Origin: Rhodobacter sp.
GTDB lineage: Bacteria; Pseudomonadota; Alphaproteobacteria; Rhodobacterales; Rhodobacteraceae
DNA length: 6,739 bases
Assembly (NCBI GenBank): GCA_027482795.1
Contig: JAIXVS010000276.1
Span: 1 to 6,739 of the forward strand
Reading direction: 5' to 3'
Shown: positions 1 to 6,353 of the stretch, piece by piece
Layout of the letters: the number at the start of each line of letters is the position of its first letter
How positions within the stretch are numbered: the stretch's first letter is position 1
The notes under the pieces: generated by a model
Told to the model about the DNA's origin: nothing
Databases searched by the model: none
The model's input: the letters and a program-made list of their open reading frames with translations, nothing else
Program-made: the position numbers and the translations under genes

Positions 1-58
1 ACTGGGCGGCGTGGCGCTGACCGCGCTGGCATTGGCGCTGCTGCTGAAGGACGAGTAG
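1..58 (+). CDS. 3' end of an unidentified gene, probable membrane protein C-terminus
   Basis: An open frame enters from the left edge (codons starting at base 2) and ends at TAG 56-58. The 18 visible residues read LGGVALTALALALLLKDE: a Leu/Ala-rich hydrophobic stretch followed by a short charged tail. This fits the last transmembrane helix of an integral membrane protein ending in the cytoplasm, but so little is visible that no family can be named. The high GC3 codon use (ctg, gcg, ggc) supports real coding. It runs in the same direction as the channel gene, but the 146-bp AT-rich gap between them argues against tight co-transcription. Confidence 0.55.
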   Translation, partial: LGGVALTALALALLLKDE

Positions 59-204
59 AGCCGCAAAAGCCGTCCGAATTAACCCGCAAACCGCCTAATG
101 AATAGATTTACACAAACCTTCAAGGCCGATAGCTTCGCCCGTGGCATCCTTACCCAAACCTTAATTTAAATATCTGATTTTAAATATAAAATATAGGACT
201 TCAC
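59..204 (+). promoter_or_regulatory. AT-rich leader of the channel gene, with direct repeats and ribosome binding site
   Basis: This is the non-coding gap between the upstream stop and the channel ATG. Its last 45 bases are strikingly AT-rich against a GC-rich background. The 9-mer TTTAAATAT occurs twice, at 165-173 and 179-187, with a 14-bp start-to-start spacing. The purine stretch AGGA at 195-198 lies 6 bases before the ATG at 205 and is a plausible Shine-Dalgarno sequence that fixes the start. The promoter probably lies in this AT-rich block, but I could not pick a confident -35/-10 pair. I see no convincing terminator for the upstream gene here. Confidence 0.45.
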
Positions 205-1200
205 ATGCGTTTTCTTCGCCATGCTTTGATTGTGCTTGCCAGCCTGTTGCCAACCCAAATCGCGCTGGCCCCGAATGCGCTGGCCCAAGACGCAGCTGTT
301 CAGGCCGCAGCGCCCGCCCCCGCTGGCCCCGTCACTGTGCAAGTGGGTGCCTATATCTTGCGCATCAACGATGTGGTGCAAAAGGACGGCACCTTTACTG
401 TTGATATGTGGACATGGTTTCGCTGGAAAGACGGGAATGTGAAGCCCTATGAAACGTTCGAAATCTCGAACGGGCGGATCGAGAATAGGTCAGACGTTTC
501 CGTGCAGCGCGATGGCGATATGAACTATGCCAGTGTCCGCATCGAGGCCACCGTGTTTCATGATTATGACGTTAAGAACTATCCGATGGACGATCATTTC
601 CTGACGATCAGCATCGAAGACGAAGCTGCCGCTATCGACCAGATCGTTTATGCGACCGATGAGAATGCGGCGATGGACCCTGGCGTGAATGTACCAGGTT
701 GGGCGGTGAAGCTGGCAGCGCCATCGGTGTCAGATCATGTGTATCCAACCAATTATGGCCTGCTGAGCAGCGCCGCCGCGTCGACCTATTCGCAACTGAA
801 TTTCAATGTGGAACTGCACCGCGAGGGGTTTGGCCCCCTGTTCAAACAGTTCTGGATTGCGGGCCTGTCGGTGCTGCTGGGCCTTTTGGCGTTTAAGGTG
901 AAGGCAACCGATTTGGACGCGCGCTTTGGCTTGGGTGTGGGTTCGATTTTTGCGGCCAGCGCCAATGCCTTTGTCATTTCTGACAGCCTGCCGCAAAGTA
1001 CTGTGATCACAATGGCCGAGCAGATTAACTTTTTGGCGATTGGCACAATATTCCTGTGCGTCGCGATGAGCATTTTTTCGCTGCGCCTGTGTTATCTGGG
1101 CCGCGACGATCAATCAGAACACCTCGACACGCGCGCGATGGCCGTGATTGGCATCGGCTATGTGGTGATGAACGTGGCGATTGTGGCGCTAAGCCTGTGA
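205..1200 (+). CDS. Prokaryotic pentameric ligand-gated ion channel (Cys-loop receptor family, GLIC/ELIC-like)
   Basis: Predicted subunit of a homopentameric inner-membrane channel with its ligand-binding domain in the periplasm; the ligand is unknown. The 331 residues open with a signal peptide (MRFLRHALIVLASLLP..., likely cut after A27 in ALA|QD). A low-complexity Ala/Pro linker to about residue 41 follows. The beta-rich extracellular domain (about 43-208) carries the family WxD motif (W74-K-D76), a YPMD motif (Y126-D129) at the place of the Cys-loop, and a GW pair (G165-W166) as in GLIC. Four membrane helices follow: M1 about 211-231, M2 about 240-259, M3 about 268-294 and M4 about 312-331, ending at the C-terminus. 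An M2-M3 loop SDSLPQS matches the family Leu-Pro. The Cys-loop cysteines are absent, as in other prokaryotic members, and the M3-M4 loop is short. Odd points: no proline in M1, and glycine-rich pore positions. The start is supported by AGGA 6 bases upstream and by the signal peptide. Family identification rests on motif order recalled from GLIC, not on a search. Confidence 0.82.
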   Translation: MRFLRHALIVLASLLPTQIALAPNALAQDAAVQAAAPAPAGPVTVQVGAYILRINDVVQKDGTFTVDMWTWFRWKDGNVKPYETFEISNGRIENRSDVSVQRDGDMNYASVRIEATVFHDYDVKNYPMDDHFLTISIEDEAAAIDQIVYATDENAAMDPGVNVPGWAVKLAAPSVSDHVYPTNYGLLSSAAASTYSQLNFNVELHREGFGPLFKQFWIAGLSVLLGLLAFKVKATDLDARFGLGVGSIFAASANAFVISDSLPQSTVITMAEQINFLAIGTIFLCVAMSIFSLRLCYLGRDDQSEHLDTRAMAVIGIGYVVMNVAIVALSL

Positions 1201-1213
1201 TTTACCGCACAAT

Positions 1214-1251
1214 GCCAAGGCGGGCGTGGCACAGGCCGCGCCCGCCTTGGC
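1214..1251. terminator. Strong hairpin between convergent genes, probable transcription terminator
   Basis: The arms GCCAAGGCGGGCG (1214-1226) and CGCCCGCCTTGGC (1239-1251) are perfectly complementary over 13 bp. The stem extends inward by T1227/G1238 and GGC/GCC to 17 bp closing an ACAG loop (1231-1234). The T/G position is a U-G wobble in + strand RNA but an A-C mismatch in - strand RNA, so the fold is slightly better for the channel transcript. It begins 14 bases after the channel stop and ends 33 bases from the RTX stop, so it can serve both. A T run (TATTTT, 1265-1270) lies 13 bases beyond the stem rather than adjacent to it, so intrinsic termination may be imperfect. Confidence 0.7.
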
Positions 1252-1283
1252 GCGTGGCCTGACCTATTTTGTGGCGGGTTTCA

Positions 1284-1646
1284 TTACAGGATAAAATCAC
1301 TCGCCGTCAGATCGAACAGACCAACCAATTTGATGACGAACTCGCACGTTGTGTCGGCATCAGTATCTGCAAAAACAAGCGTGTAATCATCGCCTGTGCC
1401 ATCATTATCATACTTTTGATACCGCACTTCGCCTGCGGTGCTGGTGGTTATTGCGTCTGTTCCCAGCCAGACAAAGGCGCCGTTGCCCTTGATCAGCGCG
1501 CTGGCATCTATCGTGGCCAGATCAATCTTGTCCTGCCCCTGAACGAAATCTGCAATGCTATCGGCCAACGCCAGTTCAGTGCCGCTGTCATTTTCGGCCT
1601 TGAACACAAAATTATCCGCGCCGCTGCCGCCCCACATTTGATCTAT
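1284..1646 (-). other. C-terminal secretion domain of the RTX protein (M10/serralysin C-terminal-like)
   Basis: Residues about 1570-1689 leave the nonapeptide pattern. They begin with MWGGSGADNFVFK, followed by SIADFVQGQDKIDLATIDA, a hallmark segment of the serralysin C-terminal domain found in many RTX proteins. A mixed beta segment (GEVRYQKYDNDG..., YTLVFADTD) follows, then the end VGLFDLTASDFIL. A terminal acidic residue followed by three hydrophobics (D-F-I-L) is the classical extreme C-terminus of type I substrates of this class. The domain should be recognised by an ABC/MFP/TolC exporter encoded elsewhere. Confidence 0.8.
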
Positions 1647-4600
1647 GCCCGCAGCCCCAGACAGCCGGTCTGCGCCATCGCCCCCGATCAGGGTGTCATT
1701 GCCGCTGCCGCCGTCCAAGATGTTCGCGGCAGCGTTGCCCGTCAGCCGATTGTTCAAACCGTTTCCCGTGCCGCTGATCGCCGCCGTGCCCGTCAGAACC
1801 AAGTTTTCAATATTGGCCGCCAAGGTGTGTTGCCCAAGGGTGAAAACCGTGTCCAGCCCGCCATTCGCCGCCTCGATAATCGTATCGCCGCCGTCAATGA
1901 CAAAGCTGTCATCGCCCAGATCGCCAACCAGCGTATCGTTTCCTGCGCCGCCAGACAGGCTGTCATTACCCGCGCCGCCCACCAATTTGTCTGCGCCAGT
2001 CCCACCCACAAGCGTATCTGCTTGGGCCGAGCCCGTAATTGTTGTTGCCGCACCTGTATTGGTCACCCAAAAGCCTGCCGTGCCAGTTGCCGCGCCAAGA
2101 TGCACTGCATTTCCTGCGGTGTTAAGCAGGGCGGTACCTGCGTTTGCGCTCGCCAAGCTTGCGGTCCATGCGCCCCGAAGCGTGACAGTGGCGGTGGCAA
2201 GTGCACTGACCACCAGAATGTCGGCCCCACCAAAATCGGTGATCGTGTCATTGCCGCTGTCGATCAGAAAGCTGTCGTTGCCCGCGCCCCCTGTTAGCGT
2301 ATCGTCGCCGCCCCCACCTGTTAAGGTATCATCGCCTGCGCCACCATCGAACTTGTCTGCATAGGCTGATCCGATGATGGAATTTATGCCAGCATTGCCG
2401 ATCATGGTCAGACCATTGGCCGCGCGGCTTGCGTCAATGGTCAGCGCGGTTGTGCCTGTCATCACCGCCGCAGTTGCCGTTCCTGTACCGATGACGATGC
2501 GTTCCAGCCCGGCGTCATCTTCATAAACAACAAGTGTTCCTGCCAAGGTGGCGGCAAAGCGCAATTCGTCCACGCCGCTGGTGCCCGTGTCATCAATCTC
2601 GCCCGTGGCGCGGTCAGCTGCTGCGGCGATAATGTAAATGTCCGCGCCTTCGCCGCCGTCCAATTCGTCATTGCCGCCCGCGCCAGTGATAACATCTGCG
2701 CCTGCGCCGCCGTCGATGCGGTTTGCGCCCGAACTGCCCGCAAGCGTATCCGCAAACGCCGATCCAATCAGGTTTTCAATCTCGGTCAGCGTGTCAGTGC
2801 CCGCCCCGCCCGTGGTTTGCGCGGTGGTTAGGCCAAGGTTCAACACCACGGCCGCCGCAGCACTGTCATAGGATGCGGTGTCTGTGCCATTGCCGCCAGA
2901 CAGGGTGTCGTTACCCAGCCCGCCAATCAGCACATCGCTGCCGCCACGGCCGTTCAAACGGTCATTGCCTGCCCCGCCTTCTATCACGTTTGCCAGATCG
3001 TCGCCCGCAAGCGTGTCATGAAAGGCCGAGCCGATCAGGTTTTCAAATTCGGCAATAGTGTCCACGCCCGCGCCGCCTGTGTTTTGCGCAGGAACCAAGG
3101 CCAAGCTGACGTTCACAGCCGCTGTTGCACTGGCATAAGACAGGCTGTCGATGGCATCGCCGCCTGTCAGGCTGTCATTGCCAGCACCGCCGTCGATTGT
3201 GTCGTCATCGTTGGTGCCCGTCAGCACATCGTTTCCGCTGCCACCGAATATCAAGGCACTTTCATAGCTCTCCAGACTGACGGTGTCGTCGCCGTCGCCG
3301 CCATACAGCGCCTTGTTCCCATCGTTGCCGCCATTGATCTCGTCATTGCCCGCACCGCCATAAACAGTGTCATCGCCCTGACAGGCAAAAATCGTATCAT
3401 CATCATTGCCGCCATAGATCAAATCGGTGCAGATACTGCCGCCCAAAAGATCATCGCCGTCGTCGCCGTATATAGACGCGCCGCCCGAATCATAGGCGTT
3501 GAACGTGTCGTTGCCTTCGCCGCCGTAAAGGGTTTTTGCACCCGCGCGGTTAGCGTTAATAGAGTCATCACCGATGCCGCCATAGAGGGTGTCATTGCCA
3601 AACCAGCCCATCAACGTGTCGTTGCCTTCTGCCCCATACAAAAGGTCATCGCCCAGATCGCCAAAAACGAAGTCGCCATCTCCGCCGCCATTTAGGGTGT
3701 CATTGCCCGCACCGCCTTCGACCCTGTCGTCACCATTACCTGCGTTAATACTATCGCGGCCATCCCCTCCACTTAGATAATCATTCCCGTCGCCGCCCGT
3801 AATGGTGTCATTGCCAGCCTCGCCGTAAAGACTGTCCTCGCCCAAAGACCCGCGCAAAACATCATGGCCAGCATTGCCAAACACAAGGCTGCCACCGTCA
3901 TTTGCGGTGATTGTATCACCAAAGGTAGACCCCGTTACAGTTTCGATATTGCTCATCGTCAGGTAGGTGCGCCGCGCAATGGTCTGCTGCACGGTTAGCC
4001 CAAGGTTCAGCGTAACTCCCGTTGCCGAGGTTGCAAAAGAAACGATGTCATTACCTGCACCGCCGTTTATCGTGTTATTGCCCGACCCGCCGTCCAGCGT
4101 GTCATCACCATCGCCGCCGCGCAGGTAATCACTGCCCGCCCCGCCCATTATCAGATTATTTTCGGTATCCCCCGTCAGATCATCGTTAAAGGATGATCCC
4201 AAAACATTGATGAAATTGCTGGCCGTCAGGGTAGTGCCTGCAAAAATGGTCTGCGCGTCAGCCCTTTGCAGATCGACCACCACGGCATTAGCGTAATCTT
4301 CAAAACTCAGCAGACTAACGCCGTAACCCCCAAATAGCGTATCATTTCCACCACCGCCTTGAACAGTGTCATTGCCTGCACGGCCGCCATAGATCAGGTT
4401 TGCGGCGCTGTTCCCGATTAACTCGTCGTCATAATCCGACCCTATCAGATTTTCAAACCCTGTCAGGGTGTCAATACCCGCGCCGCCCGTGTCTTGCGCG
4501 GTTGTGACTGCCAAATTGATCGAAACACCCGATGTGCCGGTGCTGTAATCCAGCATGTCCGTCCCAGTGCCGCCGACAAGCGAGTCGTTGCCTTGGCTTG

Positions 4601-6353
4601 CGCAAATCGTGTCACTGCCCGCACCGCCCATCAGCGTGTTGTCGCCAATTCCGCCGAAGATTAGATTATTCTCGCCATCGCCAACCAAACTGTCGTTAAA
4701 ATCGGAACCGATCAGGTTTTCAAACCCAATCACTATGTCAGTGCCAGCGCCGCCCGTGCTTTGGGCTGTGGTTACTGTCAGGTTGATGGATACCGCCGAA
4801 TCCGCCGAGGCGAAGTTCAGCGTATCGTCACCGCTGCCACCATCCAGATTGTCACTGCTTAAATCGCCATAAACCAAATCATCGCCCGCCCCGCCCCAAA
4901 GCGTATCATCGCCTGCGCCGCCCGAAATGATGTCGTCGCCTGACCCGCCCAGAATATTGTTTGCCAGATCGTCGCCCGCCAAAGTGTCGTCATAATCCGA
5001 CCCTGTCAGGTTTTCAAAACCCGTTGCAGTATCTGTGCCCGCGCCACCCGTGTTTTGCGCTGTGGTAATTGCCAAGCTTACAGAAACACCCGTCGTGGCC
5101 ACAGTGTAGGATAAGAAATCAGAGCCCGCACCGCCATAAAGCGTGTCATTGCCCGCCCTGCCTATCAGGGTATCGTCGCCGCCCATCCCCTCTAACTGAC
5201 TGCCACCAGCGATGCCTGTCAGATTGTCGGCGAATTCAGTCCCAACAATATTCTCAATGCTTGAGATCCATAGGGCCGTATAATCCGAATACGAGTTGAA
5301 ATAGAGTGTCTGTTCTGCGGGCCCATACTCGTCGGGCGGCAGCCCAAGGTCAATTGTTACGCCAGAAGTTAAACTCGCAACCGTTACGGTGTCGATGCCA
5401 TCGCCACCATCCACCGAGTTACTGCCGAGGCCGGCATCCAGCGTGTCGTCACCGCCGCCGCCGAAAAGTGCATCGTTACTATCCCCGCCCTGTAGCAGAT
5501 TCGCGGCGCTGTTTCCGATCAGCGTGCCGCGCCCATTATTTCCAATAACGTTGTTGAAATTCGTGATTGTTATATCATCGTACAGCCAGTACCCGCCGTA
5601 TGAAGTATCTACATAATGGTAGCCATAACTTTGTGCGGTCGTTCGGCTGAGGTCGACTCGGACATCACCAGAGCCCGCGAAACTAAGCGTATTGGTGCCA
5701 GAACCGCCGAAAACGGTGTCATTTCCCGTACCAACCTGCACCGTGTCGTTGCCGCCGCCACCGTAGATAAGGTTGTTCTCGCTGCTCCCGATCAGGCTGT
5801 CGCCATAATCTGAACCAATCAGTCCTTCCATTCCCGACAAGATGTCAACGCCGCCGCCGCCCGTGTTTTGCGCGGCTGTTACGGAAAGATCGACCGAAAC
5901 CGCCGTGTCGGCTGCGGCATAAGACGCCACATCAACGCCGCCATCCAAGTCGTCAGAGTAGATTTCATTTTCGTAGGGAGAATACCCGTAGAGGACATCA
6001 TTTCCAGCCCCGCCATCCAGCGTATCAGAGCCTTCTGCGCCAAAAAGACTGTCGTTGCCAGCCCCGCCATAATGCACATCATTGCCAAGACCCAAACTGA
6101 TGTAGTCATCGCCAGCACCGCCATATGCGGTATCATTGCCGGAAAGATACTCGTCGAGTGTATCGTTACCAGCCCCGCCATAATTCAAGTCATCGCCGGT
6201 ACCCAAAACTAACCAGTCGTCGCCAGCCCCGCCATATGCTGTGTCATTGCCACTGAAGCCGTCGATTAAATCGTCACCGTCCGTGCCATTGATAAGATCG
6301 TCGCCGAATGTTCCCGAGATGATGTTTTCTTCGGATTGGCTGTCCTGCGTCAT
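1284..6353 (-). CDS. Giant RTX-repeat calcium-binding protein, predicted type I secretion substrate
   Basis: A 1689-residue acidic protein, read from ATG at 6353 to TAA at 1284-1286. From about residue 12 it is built of RTX nonapeptides of the GGxGxDxLx type, which in this family fold as calcium-bound parallel beta-rolls outside the cell. Between RTX blocks sit ten longer modules with cores like TAQNTGGAGTD and FENLIGSDYDD. Residues 823-1075 are uninterrupted nonapeptides, about 1238-1546 hold different spacer modules, and 1570-1689 resemble the serralysin-type (peptidase M10) C-terminal domain ending in DFIL. There is no Sec signal peptide, which fits ABC-type (type I) export through an uncleaved C-terminal signal. 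I see no protease, lipase or adenylate cyclase domain, so a surface, S-layer-like, adhesin or matrix role is more likely than a toxin, but this is inference. No transporter genes lie in the window. A GTG at 6419 would add 22 residues (Arg-rich, RTX-free); ATG 6353 is preferred because RTX sequence starts right after it and a weak AGAAGAAG lies 7 bases upstream. Confidence 0.9.
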   Translation of the reverse strand: MTQDSQSEENIISGTFGDDLINGTDGDDLIDGFSGNDTAYGGAGDDWLVLGTGDDLNYGGAGNDTLDEYLSGNDTAYGGAGDDYISLGLGNDVHYGGAGNDSLFGAEGSDTLDGGAGNDVLYGYSPYENEIYSDDLDGGVDVASYAAADTAVSVDLSVTAAQNTGGGGVDILSGMEGLIGSDYGDSLIGSSENNLIYGGGGNDTVQVGTGNDTVFGGSGTNTLSFAGSGDVRVDLSRTTAQSYGYHYVDTSYGGYWLYDDITITNFNNVIGNNGRGTLIGNSAANLLQGGDSNDALFGGGGDDTLDAGLGSNSVDGGDGIDTVTVASLTSGVTIDLGLPPDEYGPAEQTLYFNSYSDYTALWISSIENIVGTEFADNLTGIAGGSQLEGMGGDDTLIGRAGNDTLYGGAGSDFLSYTVATTGVSVSLAITTAQNTGGAGTDTATGFENLTGSDYDDTLAGDDLANNILGGSGDDIISGGAGDDTLWGGAGDDLVYGDLSSDNLDGGSGDDTLNFASADSAVSINLTVTTAQSTGGAGTDIVIGFENLIGSDFNDSLVGDGENNLIFGGIGDNTLMGGAGSDTICASQGNDSLVGGTGTDMLDYSTGTSGVSINLAVTTAQDTGGAGIDTLTGFENLIGSDYDDELIGNSAANLIYGGRAGNDTVQGGGGNDTLFGGYGVSLLSFEDYANAVVVDLQRADAQTIFAGTTLTASNFINVLGSSFNDDLTGDTENNLIMGGAGSDYLRGGDGDDTLDGGSGNNTINGGAGNDIVSFATSATGVTLNLGLTVQQTIARRTYLTMSNIETVTGSTFGDTITANDGGSLVFGNAGHDVLRGSLGEDSLYGEAGNDTITGGDGNDYLSGGDGRDSINAGNGDDRVEGGAGNDTLNGGGDGDFVFGDLGDDLLYGAEGNDTLMGWFGNDTLYGGIGDDSINANRAGAKTLYGGEGNDTFNAYDSGGASIYGDDGDDLLGGSICTDLIYGGNDDDTIFACQGDDTVYGGAGNDEINGGNDGNKALYGGDGDDTVSLESYESALIFGGSGNDVLTGTNDDDTIDGGAGNDSLTGGDAIDSLSYASATAAVNVSLALVPAQNTGGAGVDTIAEFENLIGSAFHDTLAGDDLANVIEGGAGNDRLNGRGGSDVLIGGLGNDTLSGGNGTDTASYDSAAAAVVLNLGLTTAQTTGGAGTDTLTEIENLIGSAFADTLAGSSGANRIDGGAGADVITGAGGNDELDGGEGADIYIIAAAADRATGEIDDTGTSGVDELRFAATLAGTLVVYEDDAGLERIVIGTGTATAAVMTGTTALTIDASRAANGLTMIGNAGINSIIGSAYADKFDGGAGDDTLTGGGGDDTLTGGAGNDSFLIDSGNDTITDFGGADILVVSALATATVTLRGAWTASLASANAGTALLNTAGNAVHLGAATGTAGFWVTNTGAATTITGSAQADTLVGGTGADKLVGGAGNDSLSGGAGNDTLVGDLGDDSFVIDGGDTIIEAANGGLDTVFTLGQHTLAANIENLVLTGTAAISGTGNGLNNRLTGNAAANILDGGSGNDTLIGGDGADRLSGAAGIDQMWGGSGADNFVFKAENDSGTELALADSIADFVQGQDKIDLATIDASALIKGNGAFVWLGTDAITTSTAGEVRYQKYDNDGTGDDYTLVFADTDADTTCEFVIKLVGLFDLTASDFIL
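1716..2642 (-). other. C-terminal set of non-RTX spacer modules inside the RTX protein
   Basis: Three spacer segments differ from the ten TAQ/FENLIGS modules upstream. Residues about 1238-1332 (DELRFAATLAGTLVVYEDD, then IERIVIG-like LERIVIGTGTATAAV) form an Ala/Thr/Val-rich beta segment. Residues about 1370-1448 run from ITDFGGADILVVSALATATV to TNTGAATTITGSAQADTL. Residues about 1486-1546 (LDTVFTLGQHTLAANIENLVL, cut here to its core HTLAANIENL, then GNGLNNRLTGNAAANIL) match the widespread 'YTLxxNxENLxL' RTX-associated repeat. Short RTX runs separate them. Their different composition suggests the protein was assembled from more than one module stock. Family resemblance is from memory and was not searched. 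Confidence 0.6.
2715..5906 (-). repeat. Ten diverged copies of an approximately 45-residue spacer module in the RTX protein
   Basis: Each copy starts with a beta strand of type AVSINLTV, usually followed by TTAQ(N/S/D/T)TGGAGxD, then GFENLIGSxxxDxLxGxxxxNxI. The initial Val residues are at about 152, 231, 332, 423, 521, 610, 691, 780, 1080 and 1169 of the protein, so the spacing is 79-101 residues except for one 300-residue gap. Copies 1, 4, 5, 6, 9 and 10 are canonical; copies 2, 3, 7 and 8 keep the first strand and the NxxxN/IENI part but replace the TAQNTGGAG core. At DNA level the canonical copies share blocks such as ATCAGGTTTTCAAA on the + strand. Confidence 0.8.
3129..3887 (-). repeat. 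Uninterrupted block of RTX nonapeptides
   Basis: Residues about 823-1075 consist of consecutive nonapeptides (for example YGEAGNDTI, TGGDGNDYL, SGGDGRDSI, NAGNGDDRV, EGGAGNDTL) with none of the longer spacer modules found elsewhere. Several units are imperfect, notably GSICTDLIY, NANRAGAKT and GNDGNKALY. This should be the longest continuous calcium-binding beta-roll in the protein. Confidence 0.75.
6033..6254 (-). repeat. 111-bp tandem duplication at the N-terminus of the RTX protein
   Basis: Residues 34-70 and 71-107 are two adjacent copies of a 37-residue unit. Both begin SGNDTAYGGAGDD, then carry a diverged middle (WLVLGTGDDLN versus YISLGLGNDVH) and YGGAGND. The period of 37 is not a multiple of nine, so the duplication is distinct from the nonapeptide rhythm. 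On the + strand the copies share CCGCCATATGC at corresponding positions. Confidence 0.7.

Noticed and set aside
786..1113. Antisense open frames (95 and 127 codons) within the channel gene
   Set aside because: They overlap the membrane-helix coding region of a well-supported gene and show no plausible start signals or domains.
1269..2297. A 342-codon open frame on the + strand, opposite the RTX gene
   Set aside because: It lies antisense to the C-terminal third of the RTX gene. Its Ala/Ile/Val/Arg-rich translation with many cysteines is what reverse-complemented GGxGxD codons give. It has no domain, and no ribosome binding site was recognised.
1645..2364. A 239-codon + strand open frame rich in Pro, Ser and Ala
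   Set aside because: It is another antisense shadow of the RTX repeats. Its SPPAPP-like composition comes from reading GGCGGx codons in reverse.
3018..3695. A 225-codon + strand open frame with repeated VIAVAAI-like segments
   Set aside because: The apparent repeats are the mirror image of the RTX nonapeptides on the - strand; the frame stays open because of the repeat codon pattern.
2900..6300. CRISPR-like or satellite-like periodic short motifs (GTCATTGCC, CCGCCATA and similar)
   Set aside because: The motifs recur in register with codons and encode RTX nonapeptides; units are diverged and lack constant-length unique spacers, so this is protein-repeat DNA.
205..6353. The channel and the RTX protein as parts of one functional system
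   Set aside because: The genes converge, share only a terminator hairpin, and show no common regulatory site or domain; proximity alone does not support a link.
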